This document shows, piece by piece, positions 1 through 10,827 of a stretch of DNA of 64,000 bases; positions within the stretch are counted from its first letter, which is position 1, and each line of letters opens with the position of its first letter. The position numbers were made by a program, and so were the translations under genes. Source of the DNA: Delftia tsuruhatensis (GTDB lineage Bacteria; Pseudomonadota; Gammaproteobacteria; Burkholderiales; Burkholderiaceae_C); contig NZ_LR813084.1 in the NCBI RefSeq assembly GCF_903815225.1, positions 434,001 through 498,000 on the forward strand, written 5' to 3'. The notes beneath the pieces were generated by a model that was not told the origin of the DNA, searched no databases, and was given only the letters and a program-made list of their open reading frames with translations.

Positions 1-309
1 GCCGATGCCGACTACGACATCGCCAAGGAAAAGTGTGACGACCTCAAGGGCGACGCCAAGGATGTGTGCGTGAAGGATGCCAAGGCCGCCCACGTGCACG
101 CCGTGGAAGCCGCCAAGGTGAACAAGGCCCAGGCCGAACCCGCTGCCAACCCCGCAGCCAAGGCTGCCAACGTGGCAGAAACCCGCAAGGACGCTGCCGA
201 AGAAACCCGCGAAGCCGACTACAAGGCTGCCAAGGCCCGTTGCGACACCATGAGCGGCGCCGCCAAGGACACCTGCGTGGCGGATGCCAAGCGAAAGTTT
301 GGACAGTAA
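1..309 (+). CDS. Cys/Lys/Ala-rich repeat protein, C-terminal part
   Basis: The reading frame is open from the first base, so the N-terminus lies outside the window. The visible 103 residues carry two copies of one unit: ADY, then a Cys (residues 12 and 82), a Gly, AKD and a second Cys exactly 11 residues on (23 and 93), then DAK. The copies are separated by an Ala/Lys/Glu-rich, probably helical stretch. No catalytic motif is visible. I do not recognise a function. Similar Ala/Lys-rich secreted proteins exist in Burkholderiales and are sometimes loosely labelled TolA-like. The regular Cys pairs suggest disulfides in an exported helical-hairpin protein (inference). A hairpin at 490-511 could terminate its transcript. 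Confidence 0.75.
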   Translation, partial: ADADYDIAKEKCDDLKGDAKDVCVKDAKAAHVHAVEAAKVNKAQAEPAANPAAKAANVAETRKDAAEETREADYKAAKARCDTMSGAAKDTCVADAKRKFGQ

Positions 310-310
310 G

Positions 311-470
311 TAAGCTCCCCCTGAGCGGCTGACGCCGCTTCCCCCCGTTGCACGGCGCCTCTCTACCCGCTTCGCGGGGGAGGGGGACGGCAGCCTCGCT
401 GCGGGGCGGCGCGGCCGGCTTAGGCTCTCGCTCGCCGTCCCTGATTTTGGGTAGCGCCAGTTTTTGGCCG
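311..470. repeat. dispersed GC-rich intergenic repeat, copy A
   Basis: This non-coding stretch shares several blocks in the same order with 36316-36430: CCCCCTGAGCG, CGCTTCCCCC, CGCTTCGCGGG, GAGGGGGACG and CGCTGCGGGGCGGC. The inner part can fold as a hairpin (CCCGC, TTC, GCGGG). Copy A is longer than copy B, with extra bases between blocks. It looks like a family-specific dispersed palindromic element; I see no gene in it. Confidence 0.7.
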
Positions 471-489
471 ACGCGCTCAGTTCCGATTG

Positions 490-515
490 AAAGCCCCGCT
501 CGCGGGGCTTTGCTG
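490..515 (+). terminator. hairpin downstream of the repeat protein
   Basis: AAAGCCCC and GGGGCTTT form a perfect 8-bp stem around a 6-nt loop, followed by a weak T-containing tail. It may end the transcript of the first gene, which stops at 309. Confidence 0.5.
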
Positions 516-601
516 TTTTCAGGTTGGCTGATGTGGGTCAACCGGGTTGGGCGGTGCCGTTCCTAAGCTGCAGGCTTTCACGATGAAGGCAGGAGAAGCA
601 T

Positions 602-1102
602 ATGGCCGTGCTGGAATGGAGCGGAGCGCTGGCATTGGAGTTGCCGGCCATGGACGAGGTGCATCAGGAGTTCGTGCTGCTGCTGGCCGAGGTGGAAGCC
701 GCGCCGGACGCGCAGCTGTGCGCGCGCTGGGATGAGTTGATCGCGCATACGCAGGTGCATTTCGATCAGGAAGACCGCTGGATGCAGTCCACGCGCTTTT
801 CCAGCAGCAACTGCCACAGCCTGCAGCACAAGGTGGTGCTGCAGGTGATGCGCGAGGGCGCGAACAAGGCGGCGGCCGGCGAACTGGCCGTCATCCGCAG
901 CATGGCGGCGGAGCTGGCCTCCTGGTTCGTCCACCATGCGCAGACCATGGATGCGGCGCTGGCATTGCATCTGCGCAGCGCAGGCTTCGATCCCGCCACG
1001 GGAGCCCTTGCGCATCCCGAGGTGCTGCCCGAGCAGGTCATCACGGGTTGCGGTGGCGCCTGCGATGGCAGCGCGCAACCTGTCCGGGCCGTGCCCGCCT
1101 GA
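602..1102 (+). CDS. hemerythrin-like metal-binding protein
   Basis: A 166-residue cytoplasmic protein with the full set of hemerythrin diiron ligands in the expected order and spacing: His21, His53 with Glu57 (HxxxE), His72 with His76, and His112 with Asp117. Bacterial hemerythrins bind O2 at a non-heme diiron site and serve in oxygen sensing, delivery or storage. The domain covers about residues 10-122. The tail to 166 has two close Cys (CGGAC) and is otherwise featureless. It stands alone: the upstream side is the repeat region and the downstream gene is convergent. The start follows an AGGAGAAG ribosome site (590-597). Confidence 0.85.
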   Translation: MAVLEWSGALALELPAMDEVHQEFVLLLAEVEAAPDAQLCARWDELIAHTQVHFDQEDRWMQSTRFSSSNCHSLQHKVVLQVMREGANKAAAGELAVIRSMAAELASWFVHHAQTMDAALALHLRSAGFDPATGALAHPEVLPEQVITGCGGACDGSAQPVRAVPA

Positions 1103-1135
1103 GCCGGGCTCCGCGCCCCGGCCGGGCCACCGGTC

Positions 1136-1783
1136 TCAGGGCGCGATGGCGCGGGAGGCGAGGATGGGGAAGATCTTCACCAGCCCGCCGGCCATCACCT
1201 CCACGGCCAGTGCAGCGAGGATCAGGCCCATGAGCCGGGTCATCACGTTGATGCCGGTCTTGCCCAGCACACGGGCGATAGGGTCGGCAAGCGAGAAGCA
1301 GACCATCACCACCGCCGCCACCACCACGCCATAGCCGACCAGGGCCAGGTGCTGCCAGATGCTGCGCGCCTGGTCGGCGTAGATCACCACGGTGGACATG
1401 GCCGCCGGCCCGGTCAACAGCGGAATCGTCAGCGGCACCACGGCGATGCTATCACCCATGGCGGCCTTCTCCGCGCCGGCGGCCAGCGTCGCGGCATTGG
1501 GCCGCTCCTCGGCCGGGCGCGCGTTGAGCATGTTCATCGCGCTGATCAGCAGCAGCAGGCCGCCGCCGACCTGAAAGCTTTGCAGCGAGATGTTGAAGAA
1601 ATCCAGCACCTGCAGCCCGATGATGGCGCAGGCGGCGATGACGCAGAACGAGGCCAGCGCCGCCGTGCGTATGGTCTGCCGGCGCTGCTGGGCGCTGAAG
1701 CCCTCCGTGTAGTGGATGAAGAAGGGGACGATGGCCAGCGGGTTGATGATGGCCACCAGCGTGATCAGGGGTTTGAGGTCCAT
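1136..1783 (-). CDS. MarC family integral membrane protein
   Basis: A 215-residue, very hydrophobic protein with about six membrane segments, close to the family's usual 210-220 residues. It begins MDLKPLITLVAI with the hallmark INPLAIVPFF; a second NP-like helix lies near the middle. MarC/YchE proteins sit in the inner membrane and have no settled function; the old link to multiple antibiotic resistance was not upheld. The ATG at 1783 was chosen because it gives the canonical MarC N-terminus; the frame stays open far upstream through non-homologous sequence. It is convergent with the hemerythrin gene and divergent from the dienelactone hydrolase. Confidence 0.88.
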   Translation of the reverse strand: MDLKPLITLVAIINPLAIVPFFIHYTEGFSAQQRRQTIRTAALASFCVIAACAIIGLQVLDFFNISLQSFQVGGGLLLLISAMNMLNARPAEERPNAATLAAGAEKAAMGDSIAVVPLTIPLLTGPAAMSTVVIYADQARSIWQHLALVGYGVVVAAVVMVCFSLADPIARVLGKTGINVMTRLMGLILAALAVEVMAGGLVKIFPILASRAIAP

Positions 1784-1972
1784 GAGGTTCTCTGAGGGTT
1801 GCCACCGGAGTCGGGAAACCTGCCGTGCTTGATGAGAACGGCTTATCGCTCCATCGAATGTCTCCTGTGAAAGAATCGCCGCACGGGCCGGCCCGCCGCC
1901 ATTACAGCACTGCGGAGCCCGCCCGCCCACCGGGAAATCACAACAGGTTCTCAGACAGAAAGGAATGCGGAC

Positions 1973-2665
1973 ATGGGCAGTTTCGTGCAGTTGACTTCGT
2001 TGGATGGCACGGCTTCGCCGGCCTGGGTGGCGCGGCCCGATGTGCCTGCGCGCGGCGCCGTCGTGGTGCTGCAGGAGATCTTCGGCGTCAACGCCCATAT
2101 CCGCGCCGTGGCCGACCGCCTGGCTGCCCGCGGCTATATGGCCGTGGCGCCGTCGCTGTTCACGCGTGTCGAGGCTGGTGTGGACCTGGGCTACGGCGAT
2201 GCCGACCGCGCCAAGGGCATGGCGCTGAAATCCGCCGCCGAGGCGCTGCCCCCGCCCGGCGTGCTGCCCGAGATCGAGGCCGCCATCGCCCATGCCGCCA
2301 CGCTGGTGCCGGGCGGCAAGGTGGGCATCGTCGGCTTTTGCTGGGGCGGCCTGTGGGCCTGGCGCGCCGCCTGCAACCTGCCGGGGCTGTCGGCGGCGGC
2401 CTGCTACTACGGCGGGGGCATGACCACCCCGCTGGAGATGGGGCGCCAGCCGCTGTGTCCCGTGATCGCCCACTTCGGCCGCCGCGACCAGCACATTCCC
2501 GTGGACGCCGTGCAGCTCTTCGCCCAGGCGCAAAAGCATGTGCAGGTGCATCTTTACGACGCCGACCATGGCTTCAACTGCGACCAGCGCAGCGCCTACG
2601 ACGAGGCCAGCGCCTTGCAGGCGCGCGATCGCACGCTGGCCTTCTTCGACCAGCACCTGGCCTGA
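1973..2665 (+). CDS. dienelactone hydrolase family protein
   Basis: A 230-residue cytoplasmic alpha/beta hydrolase. The dienelactone hydrolase active site is visible: Glu35 in QEIFG, nucleophile Cys123 in GFCWGG, Asp172 in GRRDQHIP and His199 in DADHGF. Family members open the lactone ring of dienelactone to maleylacetate in chlorocatechol breakdown, but many are general carboxylic-ester hydrolases. No catechol-pathway genes lie nearby, so the substrate is open. The ATG is preceded by AAAGGA. It ends 5 nt from the convergent gene's stop. Confidence 0.88.
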   Translation: MGSFVQLTSLDGTASPAWVARPDVPARGAVVVLQEIFGVNAHIRAVADRLAARGYMAVAPSLFTRVEAGVDLGYGDADRAKGMALKSAAEALPPPGVLPEIEAAIAHAATLVPGGKVGIVGFCWGGLWAWRAACNLPGLSAAACYYGGGMTTPLEMGRQPLCPVIAHFGRRDQHIPVDAVQLFAQAQKHVQVHLYDADHGFNCDQRSAYDEASALQARDRTLAFFDQHLA

Positions 2666-2670
2666 CGGGC

Positions 2671-3303
2671 TCAGTCCCGGGGCTGTTGCGCGTGCAGCCC
2701 CATGTAGTACAGCCCCCAGGGCGCCTGGGCAAAGCGCTCCTTGAGGGGCCTGCCGGCCAGCTCGGCAATGCGGTCGGCGTCATACATGGCCCATTGCGGG
2801 CCCAGGCCGCCCAGGCCCAGACGTGCGTCATCCATGTGCGTGACCAGCAGCATGCGCCATTGCAGGGCCTGGGCCAGCGGCAGGCGGGCGCGGTAGCCGT
2901 CGATGGCCTGCAGGTGGAGCCAGTGGCCCTGGGCGGCGGCGGCCGCAGCGTCCACGCCGGCGGCCTGCAGCACGCTGGCCAGCAGCGGACCGCGCAGGCG
3001 GTGGGGCTGGCCGTCGTATTCGATGTGGGGCGTGATCTCCACGGCGGGCAGGCGCTGCAGCGCGTCGGCATCCGTAGCCCAGGCCACGTCGAAGGACAGG
3101 CCCTGGTTTTTCAGCAGCAGGTCGCTGACCGGGTGCAGCGGCCCCCGGTTGCCGCGCACGCCGGGGCCGCTGACGGTGAGCACGGTGGCCTGCTGCGAGG
3201 GGCTGCGGCCGGCCGGCGCGGCGTGGGCGGCGTGGCCCAGCGGCAGGCTGGCGGCGGCCGTCAGCAGGTGGCGGCGGGACAGGGGGGAGGTCCTGGAGGC
3301 CAT
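2671..3303 (-). CDS. Tat-exported oxidoreductase with molybdopterin-binding (sulfite-oxidase-like) fold
   Basis: A 210-residue protein with a likely twin-arginine signal (SRRHLL near residues 9-14, then a hydrophobic stretch and AHAA). The mature part resembles the small sulfite-oxidase-like molybdopterin-binding family: an LTVSGPG start, a segment on L.GPLLASVL, and a late GPQWAMYD. I cannot identify a conserved metal-ligand Cys, so cofactor binding is inferred and could be lost. It is the last gene of a minus-strand run hemB-corA-this gene, starting 4 nt after the CorA stop. No membrane-bound heme partner is next to it. Confidence 0.65.
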   Translation of the reverse strand: MASRTSPLSRRHLLTAAASLPLGHAAHAAPAGRSPSQQATVLTVSGPGVRGNRGPLHPVSDLLLKNQGLSFDVAWATDADALQRLPAVEITPHIEYDGQPHRLRGPLLASVLQAAGVDAAAAAAQGHWLHLQAIDGYRARLPLAQALQWRMLLVTHMDDARLGLGGLGPQWAMYDADRIAELAGRPLKERFAQAPWGLYYMGLHAQQPRD

Positions 3304-3307
3304 GGGT

Positions 3308-4435
3308 TCAGTCCTTTGCGGTGCGCGCCATGTAGCGCTTGTTCCAGAAGAAGGCGGTCAGTCCCACGGCGATCAGCGCCATCGAGGCCATGGCCCACCA
3401 GAATCCATCCTGCTTGTGCACCAGCGGAATGAACTCGAAATTCATGCCGAAGATGCCCGCGATCAGGTTCAGTGGCAGGAAGACGGCGGTCAGCACGGTC
3501 AGCGTGCGCATGATGTCGTTGGTGCGGTTGCTTTGCACGGAAAAATGCATCTGCACCACGGTCTCGGTGCTCTGCTCCAGCCGGCGCACATGGTGGACCA
3601 CGCGCTCTATGTGTTCGAGCACGTCGCGGCTGCGCACCTTGAGCAGGTCCAGTTCGCGCAGCGCGGCGGCACCCTCGGGGGCCGGCCAGGTCTCCAGCGC
3701 GTCGATCCAGTCCTGGATGGCAGCGCGCTGGTCTTCGCAGACATCGTCCAGTTCGTGCAAGGCCAGGCGCGCGTCCAGCAGGGCGCTCCAGTTGGAAAAG
3801 CGCGTGCGCGGGCGCAGCAGTTCTGTCTGCCAGTGGTCGAGCTGGCGTGACAGCTCGCGGCGCAGGTCCAGGAAGCCGTCCACGATGAGGTTGACCACGC
3901 GCAGCATCAGATCGGACGGGCTGGCCGGGATACGCGCGCCCGGCGAGGGGCTAAGGCGCCCCTCGCGCAGGTCGGTGGGCATGGCCGCCAGCAGGCGCGC
4001 GGCATAGGCGTCGCGCACGGTGCAGTCGCCCGGGTGCACGGACAGCAGCACCTGATCGAACAGGGCAAAGCCCACGGGGCTGGTGTCGATGTGGCGCAGC
4101 ACGGGCGGGCCGCTGCGCCGCACGGCAGGGCTGGCGGGTGCAGCCGGCGCCTCCGGCGCCGTGGCCTGCGCGGCCGCCAGGCGCCGGAACACCAGCAGGT
4201 CGTACTGCGAGGTGTAGTCATAGCGCGAGGGCAGCTGGGCGTTGAGCAGGTCCGAGACATGCAGGTCCACCAGCTGCTGGCCGGTCAGCGCCTGCAGCGT
4301 GCGCTGCACGTCGGCCAGCCGGGCCTGCAGCGTGGCGCGCGTGCAGGAAATCCAGACGAAGCCCTGGGCCGGTGGCTGCTGAGGAAGGTCTTGCAGCTCG
4401 GTGACGCCTGCGGCCTGCAGATGGAAGATGCGCAT
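3308..4435 (-). CDS. CorA family Mg2+/divalent cation transporter
   Basis: A 375-residue inner-membrane transporter. A long cytoplasmic N-terminal domain with helical segments is followed by two C-terminal membrane helices. The signature GMN lies in the motif IFGMNFE at the end of the first, and the last helix ends in the positively charged NKRYMARTAKD. CorA-type channels carry Mg2+ (Ni2+ and Co2+ also enter); the ZntB branch carries Zn2+, and sequence alone does not separate them here. It lies 13 nt after hemB on the same strand with no clear ribosome site of its own, so it is probably co-transcribed and translationally linked. Confidence 0.88.
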   Translation of the reverse strand: MRIFHLQAAGVTELQDLPQQPPAQGFVWISCTRATLQARLADVQRTLQALTGQQLVDLHVSDLLNAQLPSRYDYTSQYDLLVFRRLAAAQATAPEAPAAPASPAVRRSGPPVLRHIDTSPVGFALFDQVLLSVHPGDCTVRDAYAARLLAAMPTDLREGRLSPSPGARIPASPSDLMLRVVNLIVDGFLDLRRELSRQLDHWQTELLRPRTRFSNWSALLDARLALHELDDVCEDQRAAIQDWIDALETWPAPEGAAALRELDLLKVRSRDVLEHIERVVHHVRRLEQSTETVVQMHFSVQSNRTNDIMRTLTVLTAVFLPLNLIAGIFGMNFEFIPLVHKQDGFWWAMASMALIAVGLTAFFWNKRYMARTAKD

Positions 4436-4448
4436 GCCGGTGCCGGGC

Positions 4449-7171
<2,723 letters not shown>

Positions 7172-7181
7172 AATCCTCTGC

Positions 7182-7556
7182 ATGAGCGAACACCCACGTC
7201 CCGGGGCCGATGGCGGCCAGCAAGGCGCAGGCAACTACTATGCGCGCCACATCTTCTTTTGCCTCAACGAGCGGCCCGGCGGCGAGGACTGCTGCGCGCT
7301 GCACGGTGCCAAGGCGGGCTTCGACCATTGCAAGAAGCAGGTCAAGCAGCTGGGCCTGGCGGGCAGGGGCCAGGTGCGCGTGAACAAGGCCGGCTGCCTG
7401 GACCGCTGCGCGGGCGGGCCCGTGGCCGTGGTCTATCCGGAAGGCACCTGGTACACCTTCGTGGACGAGTCCGACATCGACGAGATCGTCGAATCCCATC
7501 TCAAAAATGGCCAGCCGGTGGAGCGCCTGCTGCTGCCGCCCGATGTGGGTCGCTGA
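7182..7556 (+). CDS. thioredoxin-fold [2Fe-2S] ferredoxin
   Basis: A 124-residue cytoplasmic protein with six Cys: 27, 37, 38, 50, 72 and 76. The pattern HIFFC, then CC about ten residues on, then GCLDRC matches the thioredoxin-like [2Fe-2S] ferredoxin family, where four of them (likely 27, 37 or 38, 72 and 76) bind the cluster. The redox partner is unknown. The ATG lacks a Shine-Dalgarno sequence; TAGAAT (7169-7174) lies 7 nt upstream, across the stop codon of the VanZ-like gene, suggesting a leaderless transcript of its own. Confidence 0.85.
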   Translation: MSEHPRPGADGGQQGAGNYYARHIFFCLNERPGGEDCCALHGAKAGFDHCKKQVKQLGLAGRGQVRVNKAGCLDRCAGGPVAVVYPEGTWYTFVDESDIDEIVESHLKNGQPVERLLLPPDVGR

Positions 7557-7637
7557 GTTCCGGCCTGGAACTTTGACTCTTTCCGGGCATCAGTGCTTTG
7601 TCAGCTTGGACTGGCTGCTACTACTAGGATAGCGATT

Positions 7638-8273
7638 GTGAATGCGCAGACCGAACGATTGACCTTGACCGGCGGTGCCGGGGCCGTGGAAGCCCTGCGC
7701 GATGCGCCGGCCCCCGATGTGCCTGCGCGTGGCGTGGCCATCATTGCCCATCCCCATCCGCTGTTCGGCGGCACCATGGACAACAAGGTGGTGCAGACCC
7801 TGGCGCGCGCCTTCGTGCAGTGCGGCTATACCGCCGTGCGCTTCAACTTCCGTGGCGTGGGCGCCAGTGCCGGCGAGCACGATGCCGGCATCGGCGAAGC
7901 CGAGGACATGCTGTCCGTGGTGCGACAGGTCGCGCCCGAGGGCCCCATCGCCCTGGCCGGCTTCTCCTTCGGCGCCTTCGTCACCAGCCATGTGCTGGCC
8001 AGGCTGTGGGATGAGGGGCGGGTGGACAAGGCGGTGCTCGTGGGCACGGCAGCCAGCCGCTTCACGGTGGCGCCCGTGCCGCCCGAGGCCCATGACCGGA
8101 CCCTGGTCGTGCATGGCGAGGCCGATGACACGGTGCCGCTGTCCGCCGTCATGGACTGGGCGCGGCCGCAGATACTGCCTGTTACCGTCGTGCCCGGGGG
8201 CGGTCATTTCTTTCACGGACAATTGCCGCTGCTCAAGAGTCTCGTGGTCCGCCATTTGCGCTCACTTCCCTGA
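7638..8273 (+). CDS. alpha/beta hydrolase (COG2945-like)
   Basis: A 211-residue cytoplasmic serine hydrolase. Motifs in order: HPHPLFGGTMDNKVV, RFNFRGVGAS, the nucleophile elbow GFSFGA, the acid region HGEADDTVP, and the catalytic His in GGGHFFHG. These fit a small esterase-like family of unknown substrate. Two GTG starts are in frame: 7593 and 7638. I chose 7638 because the family usually begins close to this point and TAGGAT (7625-7630) sits 7 nt before it, the same leaderless-type layout as neighbouring genes. The 7593 start would add 15 residues with no homologous look. Confidence 0.82.
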   Translation: MNAQTERLTLTGGAGAVEALRDAPAPDVPARGVAIIAHPHPLFGGTMDNKVVQTLARAFVQCGYTAVRFNFRGVGASAGEHDAGIGEAEDMLSVVRQVAPEGPIALAGFSFGAFVTSHVLARLWDEGRVDKAVLVGTAASRFTVAPVPPEAHDRTLVVHGEADDTVPLSAVMDWARPQILPVTVVPGGGHFFHGQLPLLKSLVVRHLRSLP

Positions 8274-8296
8274 CAGCCCAAGCTGCTGCGGTACAT

Positions 8297-8325
8297 GCCC
8301 GTCCTGGCGACGGGCTTCTTTTCTG
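8297..8325 (+). terminator. terminator after the alpha/beta hydrolase gene
   Basis: GCCCGTC and GACGGGC form a 7-bp stem with a 5-nt loop, followed by TTCTTTTCT. It separates the hydrolase from the carboxypeptidase gene. Confidence 0.7.
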
Positions 8326-8356
8326 CCTTTCCTGCCCTTAAGCGAGAGTTTTCCTC

Positions 8357-9526
8357 ATGAAGCCACTTTCCTCCACGCTGCGAGTCCTGGCACTGGCGGC
8401 AGCCATGGCGCCGGCCCTGGCGCTGGCGCAGATCACCCCGCCACAGCCGCCCGAAATCGCCGCGCGCAACTACCTGCTGGTCGATGTCACCGCCAACCAG
8501 GTGCTGGGCGCCAAGGACATCGATTCGCCCATCGAGCAGGCCTCGCTGACCAAGCTGATGACCGGCTACCTGGTGTTCGACGCGCTGCGCGCCAAGAAGA
8601 TCACGCTGGAGCAACGCCTGCCCGTGAGCGAGCGTGCCTGGAAGATGCCGGGTTCGCGCATGTTCATCGACCCCAAGATGCAGGTGCCCGTCGATGACCT
8701 GATCAAGGGCATGATCGTGCAGTCCGGCAACGACGCCACCATGGCCCTGGCCGAAGGCGTGGGCGGCTCGGCCGAGAACTTCGTGCGGCTCATGAACGAG
8801 CAGGCCAAGGCGCTGGGCATGAAGAACACCAGCTACAAGAACCCCGAGGGCCTCACCGAACCCGGCCACCTGACCACGGCGCGCGACCTGTCCATCCTGG
8901 CGCAGCGCCTGATGCAGGACTTCCCCGAGTACATGCACTACTACTCGACCAAGAAGTACTTCTATCCGGGCACGCCGGCCTCCAACGGCACCAACCGCAA
9001 CTCGCTGCTGTTCCGCGATCCGACCGTCGATGGTCTCAAGACCGGCCATACGGCCGCAGCCGGCTACTGCCTCGTGGCCACGGCCAAGCGCGACCTGCCC
9101 AACGTGGGCAGCCGCCGCCTGATCTCCATCGTGCTGGGCGCGGCCAGCGAGAATGCGCGCGCCAACGAAAGCCAGAAGCTGCTGAACTGGGGCTATGCGG
9201 CCTTCGATTCGGTCAAGCTGTTCGATGCCGAGCAGGCCGTGGCCACGCCCGAGGTCTGGAAGGGCAAGGCCGGCAGCGTCAAGATCGGCCGCACCACGCC
9301 CATCGTGGTCACTGTGCCGGCCGGCAGCGGCGGCAAGCTGAGCACCGAGGTGGTCCGCCAGGATCCGCTGATCGCTCCCTTCACCAAGGGTCAGCCCATG
9401 GGCACGCTCAAGGTCAAGCTGGGTTCGGACACCGTCGCGGAAGTGCCTCTGGTGGCGCTGGAGGGCGTGGAGCAGGCCGGTTTCTTCGGTCGTGCCTGGG
9501 ACGCCATCCGCCTCTGGATCAAGTAA
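8357..9526 (+). CDS. D-alanyl-D-alanine carboxypeptidase, PBP5/6 type
   Basis: A 389-residue periplasmic penicillin-binding protein that trims the terminal D-Ala from peptidoglycan stem peptides. A Sec signal covers about residues 1-24 (ALALA, then QITPP). All three active-site motifs are present: SLTK (63-66), SGN (123-125) and KTG (228-230). A beta-rich C-terminal domain follows, ending in an amphipathic helix (FFGRAWDAIRLWIK) that would anchor the enzyme to the inner membrane. Length and architecture match DacA/DacC. The start follows a Met-Lys signal sequence and a purine-rich AAGCGAGAG. Confidence 0.95.
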   Translation: MKPLSSTLRVLALAAAMAPALALAQITPPQPPEIAARNYLLVDVTANQVLGAKDIDSPIEQASLTKLMTGYLVFDALRAKKITLEQRLPVSERAWKMPGSRMFIDPKMQVPVDDLIKGMIVQSGNDATMALAEGVGGSAENFVRLMNEQAKALGMKNTSYKNPEGLTEPGHLTTARDLSILAQRLMQDFPEYMHYYSTKKYFYPGTPASNGTNRNSLLFRDPTVDGLKTGHTAAAGYCLVATAKRDLPNVGSRRLISIVLGAASENARANESQKLLNWGYAAFDSVKLFDAEQAVATPEVWKGKAGSVKIGRTTPIVVTVPAGSGGKLSTEVVRQDPLIAPFTKGQPMGTLKVKLGSDTVAEVPLVALEGVEQAGFFGRAWDAIRLWIK

Positions 9527-9558
9527 GCCGCTTCGCGTACTGGTTTGGAGGGGATCGG

Positions 9559-9611
9559 TTGTGCGATCGCACCCAAGCTGGTACAGTCGAGGGCTTTTCG
9601 GAATTTCCGAA
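9559..9611 (+). promoter_or_regulatory. candidate promoter and palindrome of the str cluster
   Basis: TTGTGC (9559-9564), a 17-nt spacer and TACAGT (9582-9587) make a plausible sigma-70 promoter for rpsL-rpsG. TTCGGAA and TTCCGAA around a single T (9597-9611) form a palindrome at the expected 5' end of the transcript. Confidence 0.45.
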
Positions 9612-9663
9612 GGGATTCACGTTTTCGCTTTTCGCAAGCATTCACGTTTAGGGACGTTTATTA

Positions 9664-10041
9664 ATGCCGACCATTAACCAACTCGTGCGTCAGGGCCGCA
9701 CGGTCGAAGTTGTCAAATCCAAGAGCCCTGCCATGGAAAACTGCCCTCAGCGCCGTGGCGTGTGCACCCGCGTGTACACCACGACGCCCAAGAAGCCCAA
9801 CTCCGCTCTGCGTAAGGTCGCCAAGGTGCGCCTGACCAACGGCTTCGAGGTCATCTCCTACATCGGCGGCGAAGGCCACAACCTGCAAGAGCACAGCGTG
9901 GTGCTGGTGCGCGGCGGTCGTGTGAAGGACTTGCCCGGTGTGCGTTACCACATCGTGCGTGGCTCCCTTGACCTGCAAGGCGTCAAGGACCGCAAGCAAG
10001 CCCGTTCCAAGTACGGCGCGAAGAAGCCCAAGGCCAAGTAA
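9664..10041 (+). CDS. rpsL: 30S ribosomal protein S12
   Basis: At 125 residues, S12 sits at the decoding centre and helps monitor codon-anticodon pairing. The core [11 protein letters not shown] (residues 41-51) is intact, with Lys43, where streptomycin-resistance changes commonly arise, and [12 protein letters not shown] is also wild type. It opens the str cluster and is followed by a 160-nt spacer before rpsG. Confidence 0.99.
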   Translation: MPTINQLVRQGRTVEVVKSKSPAMENCPQRRGVCTRVYTTTPKKPNSALRKVAKVRLTNGFEVISYIGGEGHNLQEHSVVLVRGGRVKDLPGVRYHIVRGSLDLQGVKDRKQARSKYGAKKPKAK

Positions 10042-10201
10042 GCCCTGCGTTTTTTCGAGGAAGGTGCTGTATCCCGCGTGGCGCGAGATCCAGCGTAGTG
10101 ACCCCAAACGCAAGTGTTTTGCGCGGGTCGAGTAAGTGGGAGTCCTGTTGGCTCTCGCGGTGTCTGAAAAGATGCCAACTGAAGCAAGATAGAGGTAAGA
10201 A

Positions 10202-10675
10202 ATGCCACGTCGTCGCGAAGTCCCCAAACGTGAAATCCTGCCGGATCCCAAGTTCGGCAATGTCGAGCTGTCCAAGTTCATGAACGTGATCATGGAAGGC
10301 GGCAAGAAGGCCGTCGCCGAGCGCATCATCTATGGCGCGCTGGACCTGATCCAGAAGAAGCACCCTGACAAGGACCCGCTGGAAGCCTTCATCGTTGCCA
10401 TCAACAACGTGAAGCCCATGGTCGAAGTCAAGTCCCGCCGTGTTGGCGGTGCCAACTACCAGGTGCCCGTCGAAGTGCGCCCCGTGCGTCGCCTGGCCCT
10501 GTCCATGCGCTGGCTCAAGGAAGCCGCCCGCAAGCGCGGCGAGAAGTCCATGGCCCAGCGCCTGGCCAACGAGCTGCTCGAGGCCACGGAAGGCCGTGGC
10601 GGCGCGATGAAGCGCCGTGACGAAGTGCACCGCATGGCCGAAGCCAACAAGGCGTTCAGCCACTTCCGCTTCTAA
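10202..10675 (+). CDS. rpsG: 30S ribosomal protein S7
   Basis: At 157 residues, S7 is a primary 16S rRNA binder that organises the 30S head and the exit site. The start [12 protein letters not shown] and the length match the family, and AGAGGT precedes the ATG. In Escherichia coli S7 represses its own operon by binding the rpsL-rpsG spacer; the 160-nt spacer here could hold a similar site, but I could not recognise it. Confidence 0.99.
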   Translation: MPRRREVPKREILPDPKFGNVELSKFMNVIMEGGKKAVAERIIYGALDLIQKKHPDKDPLEAFIVAINNVKPMVEVKSRRVGGANYQVPVEVRPVRRLALSMRWLKEAARKRGEKSMAQRLANELLEATEGRGGAMKRRDEVHRMAEANKAFSHFRF

Positions 10676-10693
10676 GAGCGATTCGCTCCCGCT

Positions 10694-10732
10694 GAGACAG
10701 GCCGCATGCATTTTTGCCTGCGGCCTTGTCTC
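10694..10732 (+). promoter_or_regulatory. strong hairpin in the rpsG-fusA spacer
   Basis: GAGACA-GGCCGCA pairs with TGCGGCC-T-TGTCTC: 13 base pairs with one bulged T and a 12-nt loop. No T-run follows, so it is more likely an RNA-processing or stability element than a terminator. Confidence 0.5.
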
Positions 10733-10827
10733 GATTAGGAGCATCCCCAGATAAGACTGCTGTCCGTCTGCACCATGAGGCTGGAACGGGCAGAGACTCC
10801 CTCCATACGATCAATCAAGGATCCATC

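Noticed and set aside
348..566. A 72-codon frame in the first intergenic region
   Set aside because: It lies in the dispersed repeat and has no homology-like features or ribosome site.
1825..3432. A 535-codon frame across the hydrolase and the molybdopterin-like gene
   Set aside because: It runs out of frame through two well-supported genes on both strands.
7596..7640. A possible degenerate Comamonadaceae intergenic repeat (GCTACTA...TAGC) before the alpha/beta hydrolase
   Set aside because: Too short and single-copy here to support as a repeat.
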